From Acidobacteriota bacterium (GTDB lineage: Bacteria > Acidobacteriota > UBA6911 > RPQK01 > DATIPO01), in assembly GCA_035471785.1 (NCBI GenBank), contig DATIPQ010000013.1, positions 1 to 58,671 on the forward strand: DNA of 58,671 nucleotides, given 5' to 3'. This document shows, piece by piece, positions 26,154-35,495 of the stretch. The translations under genes and the position numbers were made by a program. The notes beneath the pieces were generated by a model. The model was not told where the DNA came from. It saw only the letters and a program-made list of their open reading frames with translations, and made no database searches. Within the stretch, counting starts at the first letter, position 1; each line of letters starts with the position of its first letter.

Positions 26154-29100
26154 TCAGAAGTTGAAGCGGAAGCCGAACTGAATCTGACGCGGATCAAAGG
26201 CTTCGGTGAATCCCAAGGGCTGGTTGGCAGGAATGTTCTCGCTGCCGTCCACGAAGCCGTTGCTCACAACCGGCCCGACCACGTTGTTGACGCCCGAGTA
26301 GTTGACGTTGTTGAAGAGGTTGAAGGCCTCGAAGATGAACTCGAAGTTGACGTCGTCGCTGAAGTTGAACTGACGCGAGAGGCGCATGTCGAAGGTGTAG
26401 GTGTTGGGTCCCATACCCGTGTTGCGTCCTACGATGGTGCTGCCGTCCTGCAGGGTGGGCCGGTCGGTTTCCTCGTGTCCGTCACCGTTGAGGTCGAATC
26501 CGACCAGCAGGTTGAAGGGCTTGCCCGACGACCAGGTGCTGATGCCCGAGAAGAGCCAGTCGGCGAAGAGATTCTTGACGAAGCCCTGTCCGCCGCCCGC
26601 CCTCCAGGGCGAAGAGAGCAGTCCGCTGATGACCAGCCTGTGGCGCTGATCGAAGCTTGATAGAGAGCGCTCGGCGGCCAGATTGGACTGATCGTTGCCC
26701 TGCAACTGGGTGATGAAGTCGGTGGTGTCGTCAATGGCTTTGCCCAGCGTGTAGCTGACGCGCAGGTTGTTCTGGCCGCGGAAGCGGCGCGTCAGGGATC
26801 CCGTGAAACCGTGGTAGATGGAACTGCCGCTGGTTTCGATCTGGTTGACCTGCAGAAAGCTGGGATCGCGCAGCCCGGCGAATTGGTTGGGGCCGACCGG
26901 ATTGACGTTGATGTCGCGGGAACGGATCAGCCCCACTCCCCGGTTGAGGATGTAGTCGAGCGAAAAGGCGGTATCGGCGCCCAACTGCTGCTCGTAACCG
27001 AAGCTGACCTGCTGGCTGTAAGGATTCCTGACGTCTCCGGCGGCCGGCAGAATAACGGGCGGCGTGGTGCCGATGTCCAGCCCCACGCTGGCCAGGGTCT
27101 GCTCGTTCAACTGGCCCGTGCCTAGAAACTCTTCCCACACGTCAGCCGAGGTGACTCCCAGCCCGAAAGGATCGGAGAGAGCGGTGAAGACCTGGGAGAT
27201 CTGTCCCGAGAGCACCTGGGAGACGAAGACCACCGCCTGGAAGAAATTGGCCTGGTAGATCCCGTAGCCCCCGCGCAGCACCTGGCGTCCGTCGCCGCGG
27301 AAGTCCCAGGCGAAGCCCAGGCGAGGAGCAAAGTTGTTGTTGTCGTCGAGGGAAAAGGTATCCAACTGCCAGGGCGGCGCGTTGTTGATGACGTTCTGGG
27401 TGGTGGGCTTGAAGTCGACGTCGTAGCGCAGCCCCAGGTTGAGCGTGAAGTTGGGGGCGATCTGCCAGTTGTCCTGAACGAAGAAGGCCAACTGTTTGTA
27501 GTTGACATTGGTGTTGGGATCACCGAAGCCCTGGAAGTAGGTGATGGGTAGTCCGAAGTTGAAGGATTGGACGGCCGTCAGGGCGGCGTTGGTGCCGGCG
27601 ATATGCCCCACCAGGTCGGGACGCCCCAAGCCTCCGGCGGCGGTTGGAGTGGCCAAGGCGCGGGCCAGTCCGGCGGCGTTTCCAGGACCCAGCAGCGCGT
27701 CGAGGATTCCGCCCAGGGGAATGGTGTTGCCGGCGAAGGAAAACTCCCCGCCCAGAAAGACCTCGGCAAACCCGCTTAAGTCGAGGACGTTGAAATCGAC
27801 TCCCGTCTTGATGGTGTGTCCGCCGGCGATCCATGTGTAATTGTCGACGAACTGAAAGATATCCTGCTCATATCCGGTGGGATTGAAGAACTCCTGCCCG
27901 AACTCGGCCACACCGGAAAGGGCGATCTGAGGCCCGATGGGGTCGTTGGTGGGGACCTGAAAGTCGCGGTAGGAGTACTGGAACTTGAAGTCGTTCAGCT
28001 TAGTGGGCGAAAAAACGTGGGTGTCGGAGAGGACGAAGGAAATGTCTTCGGTGTCGAAGGAAACGCCGTTGCTGACGGCGTCCAGGGCCCCGAACTCAGC
28101 GCCGTCGCGGAAGCTGTCGGTCCAGTTGAAGCGCAGGTTAAGGGTGTTGTTATGGGAGAAGGAATGGTCGACTTTGGCGGAGAAGGTGTCTTGATCGGCC
28201 ATAAAGGGGAAGGTCCCGCTCTCTTCTTGAAACCGGGCCAAGGTTCCGGGAAAGTTGGCCGGCAACGTCCTCAGCACTCCCGCCGCCTGTCCGACGAAGG
28301 CCTCGGCAAGCCCCGCCAGAGTCGGGATGCCGGTGGAGGCAAAAAACCCGAACAGTTCCAGTTGGGAAGCCGTGGGCTGGAATATGGAGGGGTCGTCGAG
28401 GAAGGTGACGAAAAGCGATTCCTCCCGGTCCAAGCGCTCGTAGCTCAAGAAGAAGAAGGTCTTGTCTTGCACGATGGGTCCGCCGAAAGTGCCCCCGAAC
28501 TGATCGCGGTCAAAAGGCGGATCCTCTTGGCGGGCGAAGGCGTTGCGGGCGTCCAGGGAGTCGTTTCTGAAGAACCAGAAGGCGTTGCCGTGAAAGGCGT
28601 TGGTTCCCGACTTGCTGACAATGTTGATGACGCCGGCCCGGGCCCTTCCGAATTCGGCCGAGAAGGTGTTGCGGACGATCTGAAACTCTTGAATGGCCTC
28701 CTGGCTGAGGGTTGCGCGCACCGAGTTGGAGATGACGTCCATGTTGTCGACGCCGTCGATGGTGACGTAGTTTGAGCGCTGGTCCTGCCCGCCGAAGGAA
28801 AGCCCCGAGGTGGGGGTCTGCACGGCCGCATCGGTTACGAATGTCGATTTGTCGCTGACTCCAGGAGTGAGGAGGGCGAAATCGAGGAAGTTGCGTCCGT
28901 TGATGGGCAGATTGTGGATCTCCTTTTGGTTTATGGTGTTGGCTTGAGCCGTCTTCTGTTTCTCCACGATGTCGGCATTGCCCATCACCACAACTTCTTC
29001 CTGGGTGGCCGAAACCCTGAGCTCGATGTCGAGGTTCCCATACTGGCCCACCGTCAGTTCCACACCTTGTATGACTGCGGTCGCGAAACCTTCGGTGGAG

Positions 29101-29345
29101 GCGCGGACGGTGTACTCCCCGGGGGGGAGGTTGAGAAACTGGTAGGACCCGTCGGAATCGGAAATGGTGTTGCGGACCAGTCCCGTGGAACTGTTGGTCG
29201 CCGAAACCTCGGCCCCCGGAACGATCGCTCCCGACTGGTCGCGCACCACTCCGGCCAGATTGGCGGTGTTGGCCTGCGACTGCGCCAGAATGGAACTCGT
29301 CAAGAGGGCCAAGGCCACCCCCAGAGTCACAATTCTCATCTTCAT
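26154..29345 (-). CDS. Oar-like TonB-dependent outer-membrane receptor
   Basis: From ATG 29345 (AGGAGGAA site) the product is 1063 residues; a longer frame to 29531 has no translation signal. It has a signal peptide (~1-22), a carboxypeptidase-regulatory-like/CNA-B-like domain (~28-115, GVVRDQSGAIVPGAEV and NLPPGEYTV), and a plug domain (~120-290, NLPINGRNFLDFALLTPGV, VTIDGVDNMDV, VNIVSKSGTN). A large beta-barrel follows and ends in the outer-membrane signature GFRFNF. Oar-type proteins are abundant in Acidobacteriota and are thought to import large or complex substrates. A promoter lies at 29481-29510. Confidence 0.93.
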   Translation of the reverse strand: MKMRIVTLGVALALLTSSILAQSQANTANLAGVVRDQSGAIVPGAEVSATNSSTGLVRNTISDSDGSYQFLNLPPGEYTVRASTEGFATAVIQGVELTVGQYGNLDIELRVSATQEEVVVMGNADIVEKQKTAQANTINQKEIHNLPINGRNFLDFALLTPGVSDKSTFVTDAAVQTPTSGLSFGGQDQRSNYVTIDGVDNMDVISNSVRATLSQEAIQEFQIVRNTFSAEFGRARAGVINIVSKSGTNAFHGNAFWFFRNDSLDARNAFARQEDPPFDRDQFGGTFGGPIVQDKTFFFLSYERLDREESLFVTFLDDPSIFQPTASQLELFGFFASTGIPTLAGLAEAFVGQAAGVLRTLPANFPGTLARFQEESGTFPFMADQDTFSAKVDHSFSHNNTLNLRFNWTDSFRDGAEFGALDAVSNGVSFDTEDISFVLSDTHVFSPTKLNDFKFQYSYRDFQVPTNDPIGPQIALSGVAEFGQEFFNPTGYEQDIFQFVDNYTWIAGGHTIKTGVDFNVLDLSGFAEVFLGGEFSFAGNTIPLGGILDALLGPGNAAGLARALATPTAAGGLGRPDLVGHIAGTNAALTAVQSFNFGLPITYFQGFGDPNTNVNYKQLAFFVQDNWQIAPNFTLNLGLRYDVDFKPTTQNVINNAPPWQLDTFSLDDNNNFAPRLGFAWDFRGDGRQVLRGGYGIYQANFFQAVVFVSQVLSGQISQVFTALSDPFGLGVTSADVWEEFLGTGQLNEQTLASVGLDIGTTPPVILPAAGDVRNPYSQQVSFGYEQQLGADTAFSLDYILNRGVGLIRSRDINVNPVGPNQFAGLRDPSFLQVNQIETSGSSIYHGFTGSLTRRFRGQNNLRVSYTLGKAIDDTTDFITQLQGNDQSNLAAERSLSSFDQRHRLVISGLLSSPWRAGGGQGFVKNLFADWLFSGISTWSSGKPFNLLVGFDLNGDGHEETDRPTLQDGSTIVGRNTGMGPNTYTFDMRLSRQFNFSDDVNFEFIFEAFNLFNNVNYSGVNNVVGPVVSNGFVDGSENIPANQPLGFTEAFDPRQIQFGFRFNF

Positions 29346-29480
29346 GCTTCCTCCTCGGATGCCGAAATCGACGAACTTGAAGAAGCCGAGAGGAGCCTCT
29401 GACAGGCCCGCAACCGCCTGGGCAGCCGGATCTTTTTCAAGGTCGCCCTTCCCTTTCGCTGTAGACCGAAAATCCCACCA

Positions 29481-29510
29481 ACAATAATGGAATGGAGAAG
29501 GCGAAGTCAA
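29481..29510 (-). promoter_or_regulatory. Putative promoter of the receptor/esterase operon
   Basis: On the minus strand TTGACT (29505-29510) and TATTGT (29481-29486) are 18 bases apart. The predicted leader before ATG 29345 is about 130 bases. A second TTGACA lies ~20 bases further upstream. Confidence 0.45.
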
Positions 29511-29632
29511 TGAATTACTGCGACTTGTCAAGCGGCAGCGAAGCCCATGTAGGGAAATGGGTTAGGACCGAGCCGCGGTTTCTTGCGCCAAGCTGCTCAT
29601 TGTTATTTGCAGCGCTCAGGCGGCGAACGCCC

Positions 29633-30718
29633 TCAGGCGATCTTGCGGAAGGTGCGGTAAAGGGTGTCGCGCTGGAGGGGAGTGAAACCGGCCTCTTCGA
29701 CCAGCTTGATGAGGTCGCTGGCCTCGGCTTTGTAGTTGGCTCCCGCGGTGGAAATGACGTTCTCTTCGATCATGATCGAACCCACGTCGTTGGCGCCGAA
29801 GAAAAGCGCCATTTGTCCAACCTGAAGCCCCTGGGTCAGCCAGGAGACCTGGATGTTCTCGATGTTGTCCAGGAAGATGCGGCAGATAGCCAGCAGCTTG
29901 AGGTATTCCACCGGCCCCATCTCTTCTTTCACATGCTGGCTCATGGGCGTCCCTTCAAGCTGCACGTTCCAGGGGATGAAGGCCACGAAGCCGCCGGTCT
30001 CGTCCTGCAGCTCGCGGATGCGCTGAAGGTGCTCGACCCTCTCCCGCAACGACTCGCCGCTGCCCACCATCATGGTGGCGGTAGTGGTGAGGCCTTCCTG
30101 GTGGGCGATGCGCATGACTTCCAGCCATTCCTGGCTGCTGCACTTGCCCGGGCTGATCTCCTTGCGCGAGCGGTCGGTCAGGATCTCGGCTCCGCCCCCG
30201 GGAATGGAATCGAGTCCGGCGTCGCGCAAACGGCGGATGGCCTGGCGAAGCGTCAGCTTGGAGAGCTTGGCCAGCACCACCACTTCGGGCGGCGAGAAAC
30301 AATGCAGGTGAACGTTGGGAAAGCGTTCCCTCAGGGTGCGCAGAAGATCTTCGTAATAGTCGATCTTGAGGTCGGGATTCATGCCTCCCTGCATGAGGAT
30401 GCCGGTGCCTCCCAGAGCCACCGTCTCTTCCACCTTCTTGCAGATCTCTTCGGTCGGCAGCAGGTAACCCTCTTCATGGCGGGGCTTGCGGTAGAAGTTG
30501 CAGAAGGTGCAGCGGGCCACGCAGACGTTGGTGTAGTTGATGTTGCGGTCGATGAGAAAGGACACCACCTTGCGGGGATGCTTCTGCCAGCGCAGGTAGT
30601 CTGCCGCCTTGCCGATCTCGTGCAGGGCGCCCTCGCTTTCCATCAGCGCCAAGGCCTGGGAAGAAGTGATTCTCCCGCCCTGATAGACCTTGTCGAGAAT
30701 GCTCTTCACCGTCCTCAT
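29633..30718 (-). CDS. mqnC: Cyclic dehypoxanthinyl futalosine synthase
   Basis: The 361-residue product is a radical SAM enzyme of the futalosine route to menaquinone, where it cyclises dehypoxanthinyl futalosine. The cluster motif is C66, C70, C73 in NYTNVCVARCTFCNFYR. The family-typical VALGGTGILMQGGMNPDL and AGLDSIPGGGAEIL are present, and length matches MqnC. The related MqnE and CofH have different motifs around the cysteines, so MqnC is favoured. No other mqn gene is in the window. A -10-like TAGAAT (30729-30734) lies just before the ATG. Confidence 0.93.
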   Translation of the reverse strand: MRTVKSILDKVYQGGRITSSQALALMESEGALHEIGKAADYLRWQKHPRKVVSFLIDRNINYTNVCVARCTFCNFYRKPRHEEGYLLPTEEICKKVEETVALGGTGILMQGGMNPDLKIDYYEDLLRTLRERFPNVHLHCFSPPEVVVLAKLSKLTLRQAIRRLRDAGLDSIPGGGAEILTDRSRKEISPGKCSSQEWLEVMRIAHQEGLTTTATMMVGSGESLRERVEHLQRIRELQDETGGFVAFIPWNVQLEGTPMSQHVKEEMGPVEYLKLLAICRIFLDNIENIQVSWLTQGLQVGQMALFFGANDVGSIMIEENVISTAGANYKAEASDLIKLVEEAGFTPLQRDTLYRTFRKIA

Positions 30719-30779
30719 GACGGGTCATATTCTAACATGCAGGGAGCAACTGAAAGGCTCTGTGGGAATCCTTCCCTGC

Positions 30780-32444
30780 TCAGCGCAGACGCTGGAGCGG
30801 GCTGCCGGGTGCGATCTCGACGCGGGCGCGCAGAGGGACGTTTTCCACCACCTGCCTGGCTCCGGAGGGCCAGACCACTTCAAGATGATCGATCTTCTCG
30901 ATCTCGCCCAATCCGAAATGGAGCATGCGCTGGCTGTCGGAAAGGTAGCTGGACCCCGCCCTCACTTCCTGCAGCCAGCGGCGGGAACCGGCCACCACGG
31001 TGACTCTGGCCCCCACGGCCTGGGTGTTGGCCCCCTCTCCCTTGAGAACCACCTGCAGCCAGGCCTTTTGGGGGGAAAGGTCATTGCGCAGCAGGTCGGC
31101 CCGGTCGTCGAGGTTGGAGACCAGGATGTCGAGGTCGCCGTCCGAGTCGTAGTCGATCAGGGCCGCGCCCCGGCTCGACTTGACCAGGCTCAGCCCCGGC
31201 CCCAGTTCCGAGCTCATCTCCTGGAAGCGGTTGGAACCCAGGTTGCGGAAGAGCTGGTTGGGCTGCTTGTAGCTGCTGCCCAGGTTGAAGGCGTCGACTT
31301 CGGGATAAATGTGGCCGTTGGCGGCGAAGATGTCGACGCGTCCGTCGTTGTCGAAGTCGGCGAAAAGGGCTCCGAAACCCAGGTACTGGAAGGTCACCTG
31401 GGCGATCTTGGCCTTGAAGGTGTGGTCTGAAAAGTACATGTCCCCGCCGTTCAGGTAGAGGACGTGGTAGTCGTCTGAAAAGTTGGTCGAGTAGAGGTCG
31501 AAATCGCCGTCCTCGTCGAAGTCGGCGGCATCGGCTCCCATGCAGGCTTGCTCGCGTCCTTCCTGATTGTAGGCCATGCCCGCGAAAAGGGCGACGTTCT
31601 CGAAAGTGCCGTCGCCTCGATTCTGCCAGAGGAAGTTGGGACGGGAGTCGTTGGCCACGAAAATGTCCAGGTCGCCGTCCATGTCGAAGTCGCTGAAGAG
31701 GGGCTGGAAGCCGTAGAGCTTGTCGGCGGACGCGATGCCCGCCAGTCGGGACACGTCCTCGAAGGTGCCGTCGCCGCGGTTGCGGAAGAGGCGGTCGGGG
31801 GCGCCCGGCAGCCCGCGCGGACCGCAAGCCACGCTGACGCCACGGAAGGCGCAAAAGCGGGGATCGCCGGCCGGCTTGTCGAAGTCGAAATCGACGTAGT
31901 TGGCCAGGTAGAGGTCGAGGTCGCCGTCCTTGTCGTAGTCTCCGAAGGCGGCCCCGGTGCTCCACAGCTCATCCGCCACGCCGGCCTTGGCGGCCACCTC
32001 CTCGAAAGTGCCGTCGCCGCGGTTGCGGTAGAGCAGATTGGGTCCGAAGTTGGTGACGTAGAGGTCGACTCTTGCGTCTCCGTCGTAGTCGGCGGCCACG
32101 CATCCCATGCTCCAGGAACTGTCGCTCACTCCGGCTCGCTCGGTGACGTCCAGAAAAGTTCCGTTTCCCAGGTTGCGCAGCAGGCGGCCGCTGGGCCCGC
32201 TCCCTTTTTTCCAGTGCTCGCGGGTGGTGCCGTTGGCGAAGTAAACGTCGGGATGGCCGTCGCCGTCGAAATCGAGCACGCACACGCCGCCGGTCATGGT
32301 TTCGACCAGGAATTCCTTCTGGGCCGTGCCGGAAACCACTTCCACATTCAATCCGGCCTGGCGGCTCACATCGCTGAACTGCCAGGTCTGCGCCATCGCG
32401 CTGCTTGTCAGGAGCAACCAAAGCGTCCACGTTTTCAGAGTCAT
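30780..32444 (-). CDS. Secreted FG-GAP/VCBS repeat protein with ASPIC/UnbV C-terminus
   Basis: From ATG 32444 (GGTGG site) the product is 554 residues with a signal peptide (LWLLLTSSAMAQ). At least seven calcium-binding-like FG-GAP/VCBS motifs (for example DFDGDGHPDVYFAN, DYDKDGDLDLYLAN, DFDNDGRVDIFAAN) should form a beta-propeller. The last ~90 residues (GARVTVVAG, GSSYLSDS, LEVVWPSGARQVVENV) are the ASPIC/UnbV domain. Such proteins are frequent in Acidobacteriota and Planctomycetota and are exported. Their function is unknown; ligand binding or surface assembly is proposed. Confidence 0.92.
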   Translation of the reverse strand: MTLKTWTLWLLLTSSAMAQTWQFSDVSRQAGLNVEVVSGTAQKEFLVETMTGGVCVLDFDGDGHPDVYFANGTTREHWKKGSGPSGRLLRNLGNGTFLDVTERAGVSDSSWSMGCVAADYDGDARVDLYVTNFGPNLLYRNRGDGTFEEVAAKAGVADELWSTGAAFGDYDKDGDLDLYLANYVDFDFDKPAGDPRFCAFRGVSVACGPRGLPGAPDRLFRNRGDGTFEDVSRLAGIASADKLYGFQPLFSDFDMDGDLDIFVANDSRPNFLWQNRGDGTFENVALFAGMAYNQEGREQACMGADAADFDEDGDFDLYSTNFSDDYHVLYLNGGDMYFSDHTFKAKIAQVTFQYLGFGALFADFDNDGRVDIFAANGHIYPEVDAFNLGSSYKQPNQLFRNLGSNRFQEMSSELGPGLSLVKSSRGAALIDYDSDGDLDILVSNLDDRADLLRNDLSPQKAWLQVVLKGEGANTQAVGARVTVVAGSRRWLQEVRAGSSYLSDSQRMLHFGLGEIEKIDHLEVVWPSGARQVVENVPLRARVEIAPGSPLQRLR

Positions 32445-32486
32445 GGGAACCACCAAGCTAACCCGCTCCCGGATGGGAATCAAGCC

Positions 32487-34223
32487 TCACCGGTATTCTT
32501 CTTTGCTCAATACTTTCTTGAGACGTTTCCAGGGATAGGTGTTTATGACGTCTTCGGCCGTCAGCCAACCGCGGCGGGCGGTGTGGAGGCCGTAGGTCAG
32601 ATAGCGGAACATGTTGGCGTCGTGGGCGTCGCAGTTGACGCTGATGAGCGCGCCCATGTCGCGGGCCATGCGGCAATGCAAGTCGCTCAGGTCGAGGCGC
32701 GAGGGGTGGGCGTTGATCTCCAGGCAGACGCGGTTGTCGAGGCAGGCTTTGATGACCTCCTCGATATCCAGTTCGTAGGCCTTGCGGCGGGTCAGCAGAC
32801 GTCCCGTGGGGTGGCCCAGGATGTTGACCAAGGGATGGCCGGCGGCCCGGCACATGCGCTCGGTCATTTCCTGGCGGCTGAGGTTGAAACGGCTGTGGAC
32901 GGAGGCCACCACCACGTCCAGTTGAGAAAGGGCCTCGTCGCTGAGGTCGAGTCGGCCGTCGCTCAGGATATCGACTTCGATCCCTTTGAGGACGCGGATG
33001 CCTTCGGTCTCGGCGTTGATCTTGTCGATGGCCCGGCAATGCTCGGCTAGCTGCTCCTCGTCGAGTCCCCCGGTCATGGCCAGCGCCTTGCTGTGCTCGG
33101 TGATGGCGATGTACTCGTATCCCCTCTCCAGAGCCGAGGCGGCCATGGCTTCGATGCTGTCCCGGCCGTCCGAAGCGGTGGTGTGCATGTGCAGGTCGCC
33201 GCGGATGTCCTCCTCCTCGATCAACCGGGGCAGGCGGCCTTTCTCTGCGGCCTCGATCTCGCCCCGGTTTTCGCGCAGTTCGGGAGGGATGGGGTCGAGC
33301 CCCAGCTTGCGGTAGATCTCATCCTCGTCGCGGCCGGCCAGCTTCTTCTCGTCCTCGATGCGAAAGAGCCCGTACTCGTTGATCTTCATGCCCTGACGCT
33401 TGGCTCTTTCGCGCAGCACTACGTTGTGTTCCTTGGAGCCCGTGAAGTACTGCATGGCGGCTCCGAAACTGTCGTCGTCGACAACCCGCAGGTCGGCTTG
33501 CAGTCCCCGGCGCAGCACCACCGAGGCCTTGGTGTCGCCCTGGGCCAGCACTTCCTTGACGTCGGAATGTCCGACAAAGCAATCGATCACGCCGGCGGAA
33601 TCGGGACAGCTCACCAGGATGTCGATGTCCCCCACCGTCTCCTTCCAGCGGCGGGCGCTTCCGGCGCCGGCTATGCGGGTGAGATCGGTTTTCTCGCGCA
33701 GGTAAGCGATCAGCACATCGCTCACCTCGCGTCCGTCGTCGAGGCGGAAACGCTGGTCTCCGCCGCGATTCTCGCGCACCGCCTTGAGAATCTTGGCCTC
33801 GCTTTTCTCGCCCATGCGGGGCAGATCGCGCAGCTTGCCCTGCTCGGCAGCCTTCTCCAGTTGATCGAGACTGGTGATGTCGAGTTCCTTCCAGAAGAGA
33901 GCGATCTTCTTAGGGCCCAGATTGGGGATCTTGAGCATGGGCAACAACGACTCGGGGACCTTCTCCAGGAGCTTGCGGAGGTCGCTGCTCTCGCCCGTCT
34001 CCAGAATCTCGTCGATACGCTCCAGCGTCCCCTTGCCGATGCCGCTGATCGATTCCACCTTGTCGCGCCGGCCGCTTTCCAGAGCCTGCTGAATGCTGAA
34101 GTTGAGGTTGTCGATGACCTGGGCCGCCCGGCGGAAGGAGCGGATGCGGAAAGGATTGCCGTCGGTGATCTCCAGCAAGTCGGCGATTTCCTTGAAGACC
34201 AGGGCCAGGTCGCGATTCTCCAT
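32487..34223 (-). CDS. polX: Family X DNA polymerase with PHP domain
   Basis: The 578-residue product has a helix-hairpin-helix region (~45-130, SGIGKGTLERIDEI and PNLGPKKIALFW), a family X nucleotidyltransferase core with the metal-binding VGDIDILV, and a C-terminal PHP domain (from ~335) with DLHMHTTASDG, EHSK and DAH. Bacterial PolX acts in gap-filling and base-excision repair, and its PHP domain gives 3'-5' exonuclease or AP-endonuclease activity. The usual GSYRRGKE is replaced here by GSARRWKE, a change in the dNTP-binding region. A TAGAAT box ends six bases before the ATG with no Shine-Dalgarno, so a leaderless mRNA is possible. Confidence 0.95.
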   Translation of the reverse strand: MENRDLALVFKEIADLLEITDGNPFRIRSFRRAAQVIDNLNFSIQQALESGRRDKVESISGIGKGTLERIDEILETGESSDLRKLLEKVPESLLPMLKIPNLGPKKIALFWKELDITSLDQLEKAAEQGKLRDLPRMGEKSEAKILKAVRENRGGDQRFRLDDGREVSDVLIAYLREKTDLTRIAGAGSARRWKETVGDIDILVSCPDSAGVIDCFVGHSDVKEVLAQGDTKASVVLRRGLQADLRVVDDDSFGAAMQYFTGSKEHNVVLRERAKRQGMKINEYGLFRIEDEKKLAGRDEDEIYRKLGLDPIPPELRENRGEIEAAEKGRLPRLIEEEDIRGDLHMHTTASDGRDSIEAMAASALERGYEYIAITEHSKALAMTGGLDEEQLAEHCRAIDKINAETEGIRVLKGIEVDILSDGRLDLSDEALSQLDVVVASVHSRFNLSRQEMTERMCRAAGHPLVNILGHPTGRLLTRRKAYELDIEEVIKACLDNRVCLEINAHPSRLDLSDLHCRMARDMGALISVNCDAHDANMFRYLTYGLHTARRGWLTAEDVINTYPWKRLKKVLSKEEYR

Positions 34224-34229
34224 GCGGGA

Positions 34230-34235
34230 ATTCTA
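34230..34235 (-). promoter_or_regulatory. -10-like box directly before polX
   Basis: TAGAAT on the minus strand matches five of six consensus bases and lies exactly six bases before the polX ATG (34223). It overlaps the stop codon of the upstream aminotransferase gene. No clear -35 is seen. Confidence 0.35.
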
Positions 34236-35444
34236 ACGCGAAGCCCCGATCTTTGCGATGCGCTCAGCAGCCTCCGCCAGCAGGTCGAGCGTCTTGCAGA
34301 AAGCAAAGCGGACGTAGCGGCTGCCCAGCGGCTTATGGTGGAAAAAGCTGCTGCCCGGCACGGCGGCCAATCTGAATTCGGTAATCATGCGGCGCACGAA
34401 GCTGACGTCGTCCTGCTCGGTGATGGCGCTGATGTCGGTCATCACGTAGTAGGCGCCGTAAGGAGTCCTGAAGCGGAATCCCGCCTCCTCCAGGGCCGGC
34501 AGCAGGTAGTCGCGTCGCTGCCGGTAGTCGTCGGCCAACTGGCGGTAGTAGGCGTCGGGCAGGTTCATGGCGGCCACTCCCGCTTCCTGCAAGGGTGCGG
34601 CGGCTCCTACGGTGAGGAAGTCGTGCACCTTGCGGATGGCATCCGACAGGTCGGGCGCGGCGATGATGGTGCCGATGCGCCAACCCGTCACGCTGTAGGA
34701 CTTGGACATGCCCGAGACGGTGATGGTGCGGTCGGCCATCCCCTCCATGAGCGCGATGGGGAAGTGCTGATGGCCGTCATAGACGATGTGCTCATAGATC
34801 TCGTCGGTGATGACGTAGAAGTCGTATTGGCAGGCCAACTGAGCAATACGCTCCAGCTCCTGTCTCGAAAAGACCTTTCCGGTGGGATTGTGGGGCGTAT
34901 TGAGGATGAGGGCCCGCACGGCGGCCCCCGAGTCGGACTCGCGCTTCAACACGCTTTCCATCTCCTCGAAATCGAGAGCCCAGTCGCGCTGCGGATCGAG
35001 CGAGATGTAGACGGGGGCGGCGCCGGCCAGGATGGTGTCGGGGCCGTAGTTCTCGTAAAAAGGCTCGATGACCATCACCTTCTGGCCCGGGTCGACTACG
35101 GCCAGGATGGCGGCGATCATGCACTCGGTGGCTCCGCAGGCCACCGTGATGTGACGGTCGGGATCGACGTCCCAGTCATAGAAGCGGCGGTATTTCTCGG
35201 CCAGCGCCTGACGCAGGCGGGGGGAGCCCCAGGTGACCGCGTACTGATTGATGTCTTGCTGAATGGCGCGGCAGGCGGCGTCTTTGATCTCCTGGGGAGC
35301 GGCGAAATTGGGAAAGCCCTGAGCCAGGTTGAGGGCCGAATGGCGAGCCGCCAGGCGGGTCATCTCGCGAATCACCGACTCGCTGAAGGAAGCCGCCTTG
35401 GCACTGACTCTGGCGGGACGGGAGTCTCGGTTTTCTTCCACCAA
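34233..35444 (-). CDS. PLP-dependent class I/II aminotransferase
   Basis: The 403-residue product is a fold-type I aminotransferase. NTPHNPTGK (182-190) and the PLP lysine K248 in SGMSKSYSVTGWRIG are present, and NLAQGFPNF near the N-terminus is like kynurenine/glutamine transaminase K and methionine aminotransferases. The start is a TTG at 35444 or a GTG at 35441, preceded by GAGGGG. Substrate is likely a hydrophobic or aromatic amino acid. If tyrosine is used, its product would feed HppD encoded 4 kb away, but this is inference only. Confidence 0.9.
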   Translation of the reverse strand: MVEENRDSRPARVSAKAASFSESVIREMTRLAARHSALNLAQGFPNFAAPQEIKDAACRAIQQDINQYAVTWGSPRLRQALAEKYRRFYDWDVDPDRHITVACGATECMIAAILAVVDPGQKVMVIEPFYENYGPDTILAGAAPVYISLDPQRDWALDFEEMESVLKRESDSGAAVRALILNTPHNPTGKVFSRQELERIAQLACQYDFYVITDEIYEHIVYDGHQHFPIALMEGMADRTITVSGMSKSYSVTGWRIGTIIAAPDLSDAIRKVHDFLTVGAAAPLQEAGVAAMNLPDAYYRQLADDYRQRRDYLLPALEEAGFRFRTPYGAYYVMTDISAITEQDDVSFVRRMITEFRLAAVPGSSFFHHKPLGSRYVRFAFCKTLDLLAEAAERIAKIGASR

Positions 35445-35495
35445 TGTTCGCTTTCCCCTCGGGGAAGTAGGGGCTGACCGCCTGACCGACCCGTG

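Noticed and set aside
24783-26660. 625-codon plus-strand frame opposite the SGNH hydrolase and the receptor
   Set aside because: Antisense composition only; it crosses the boundary of two real genes.
33093-35477. 794-codon plus-strand frame opposite polX and the aminotransferase
   Set aside because: Shadow frame across two well-supported minus-strand genes.
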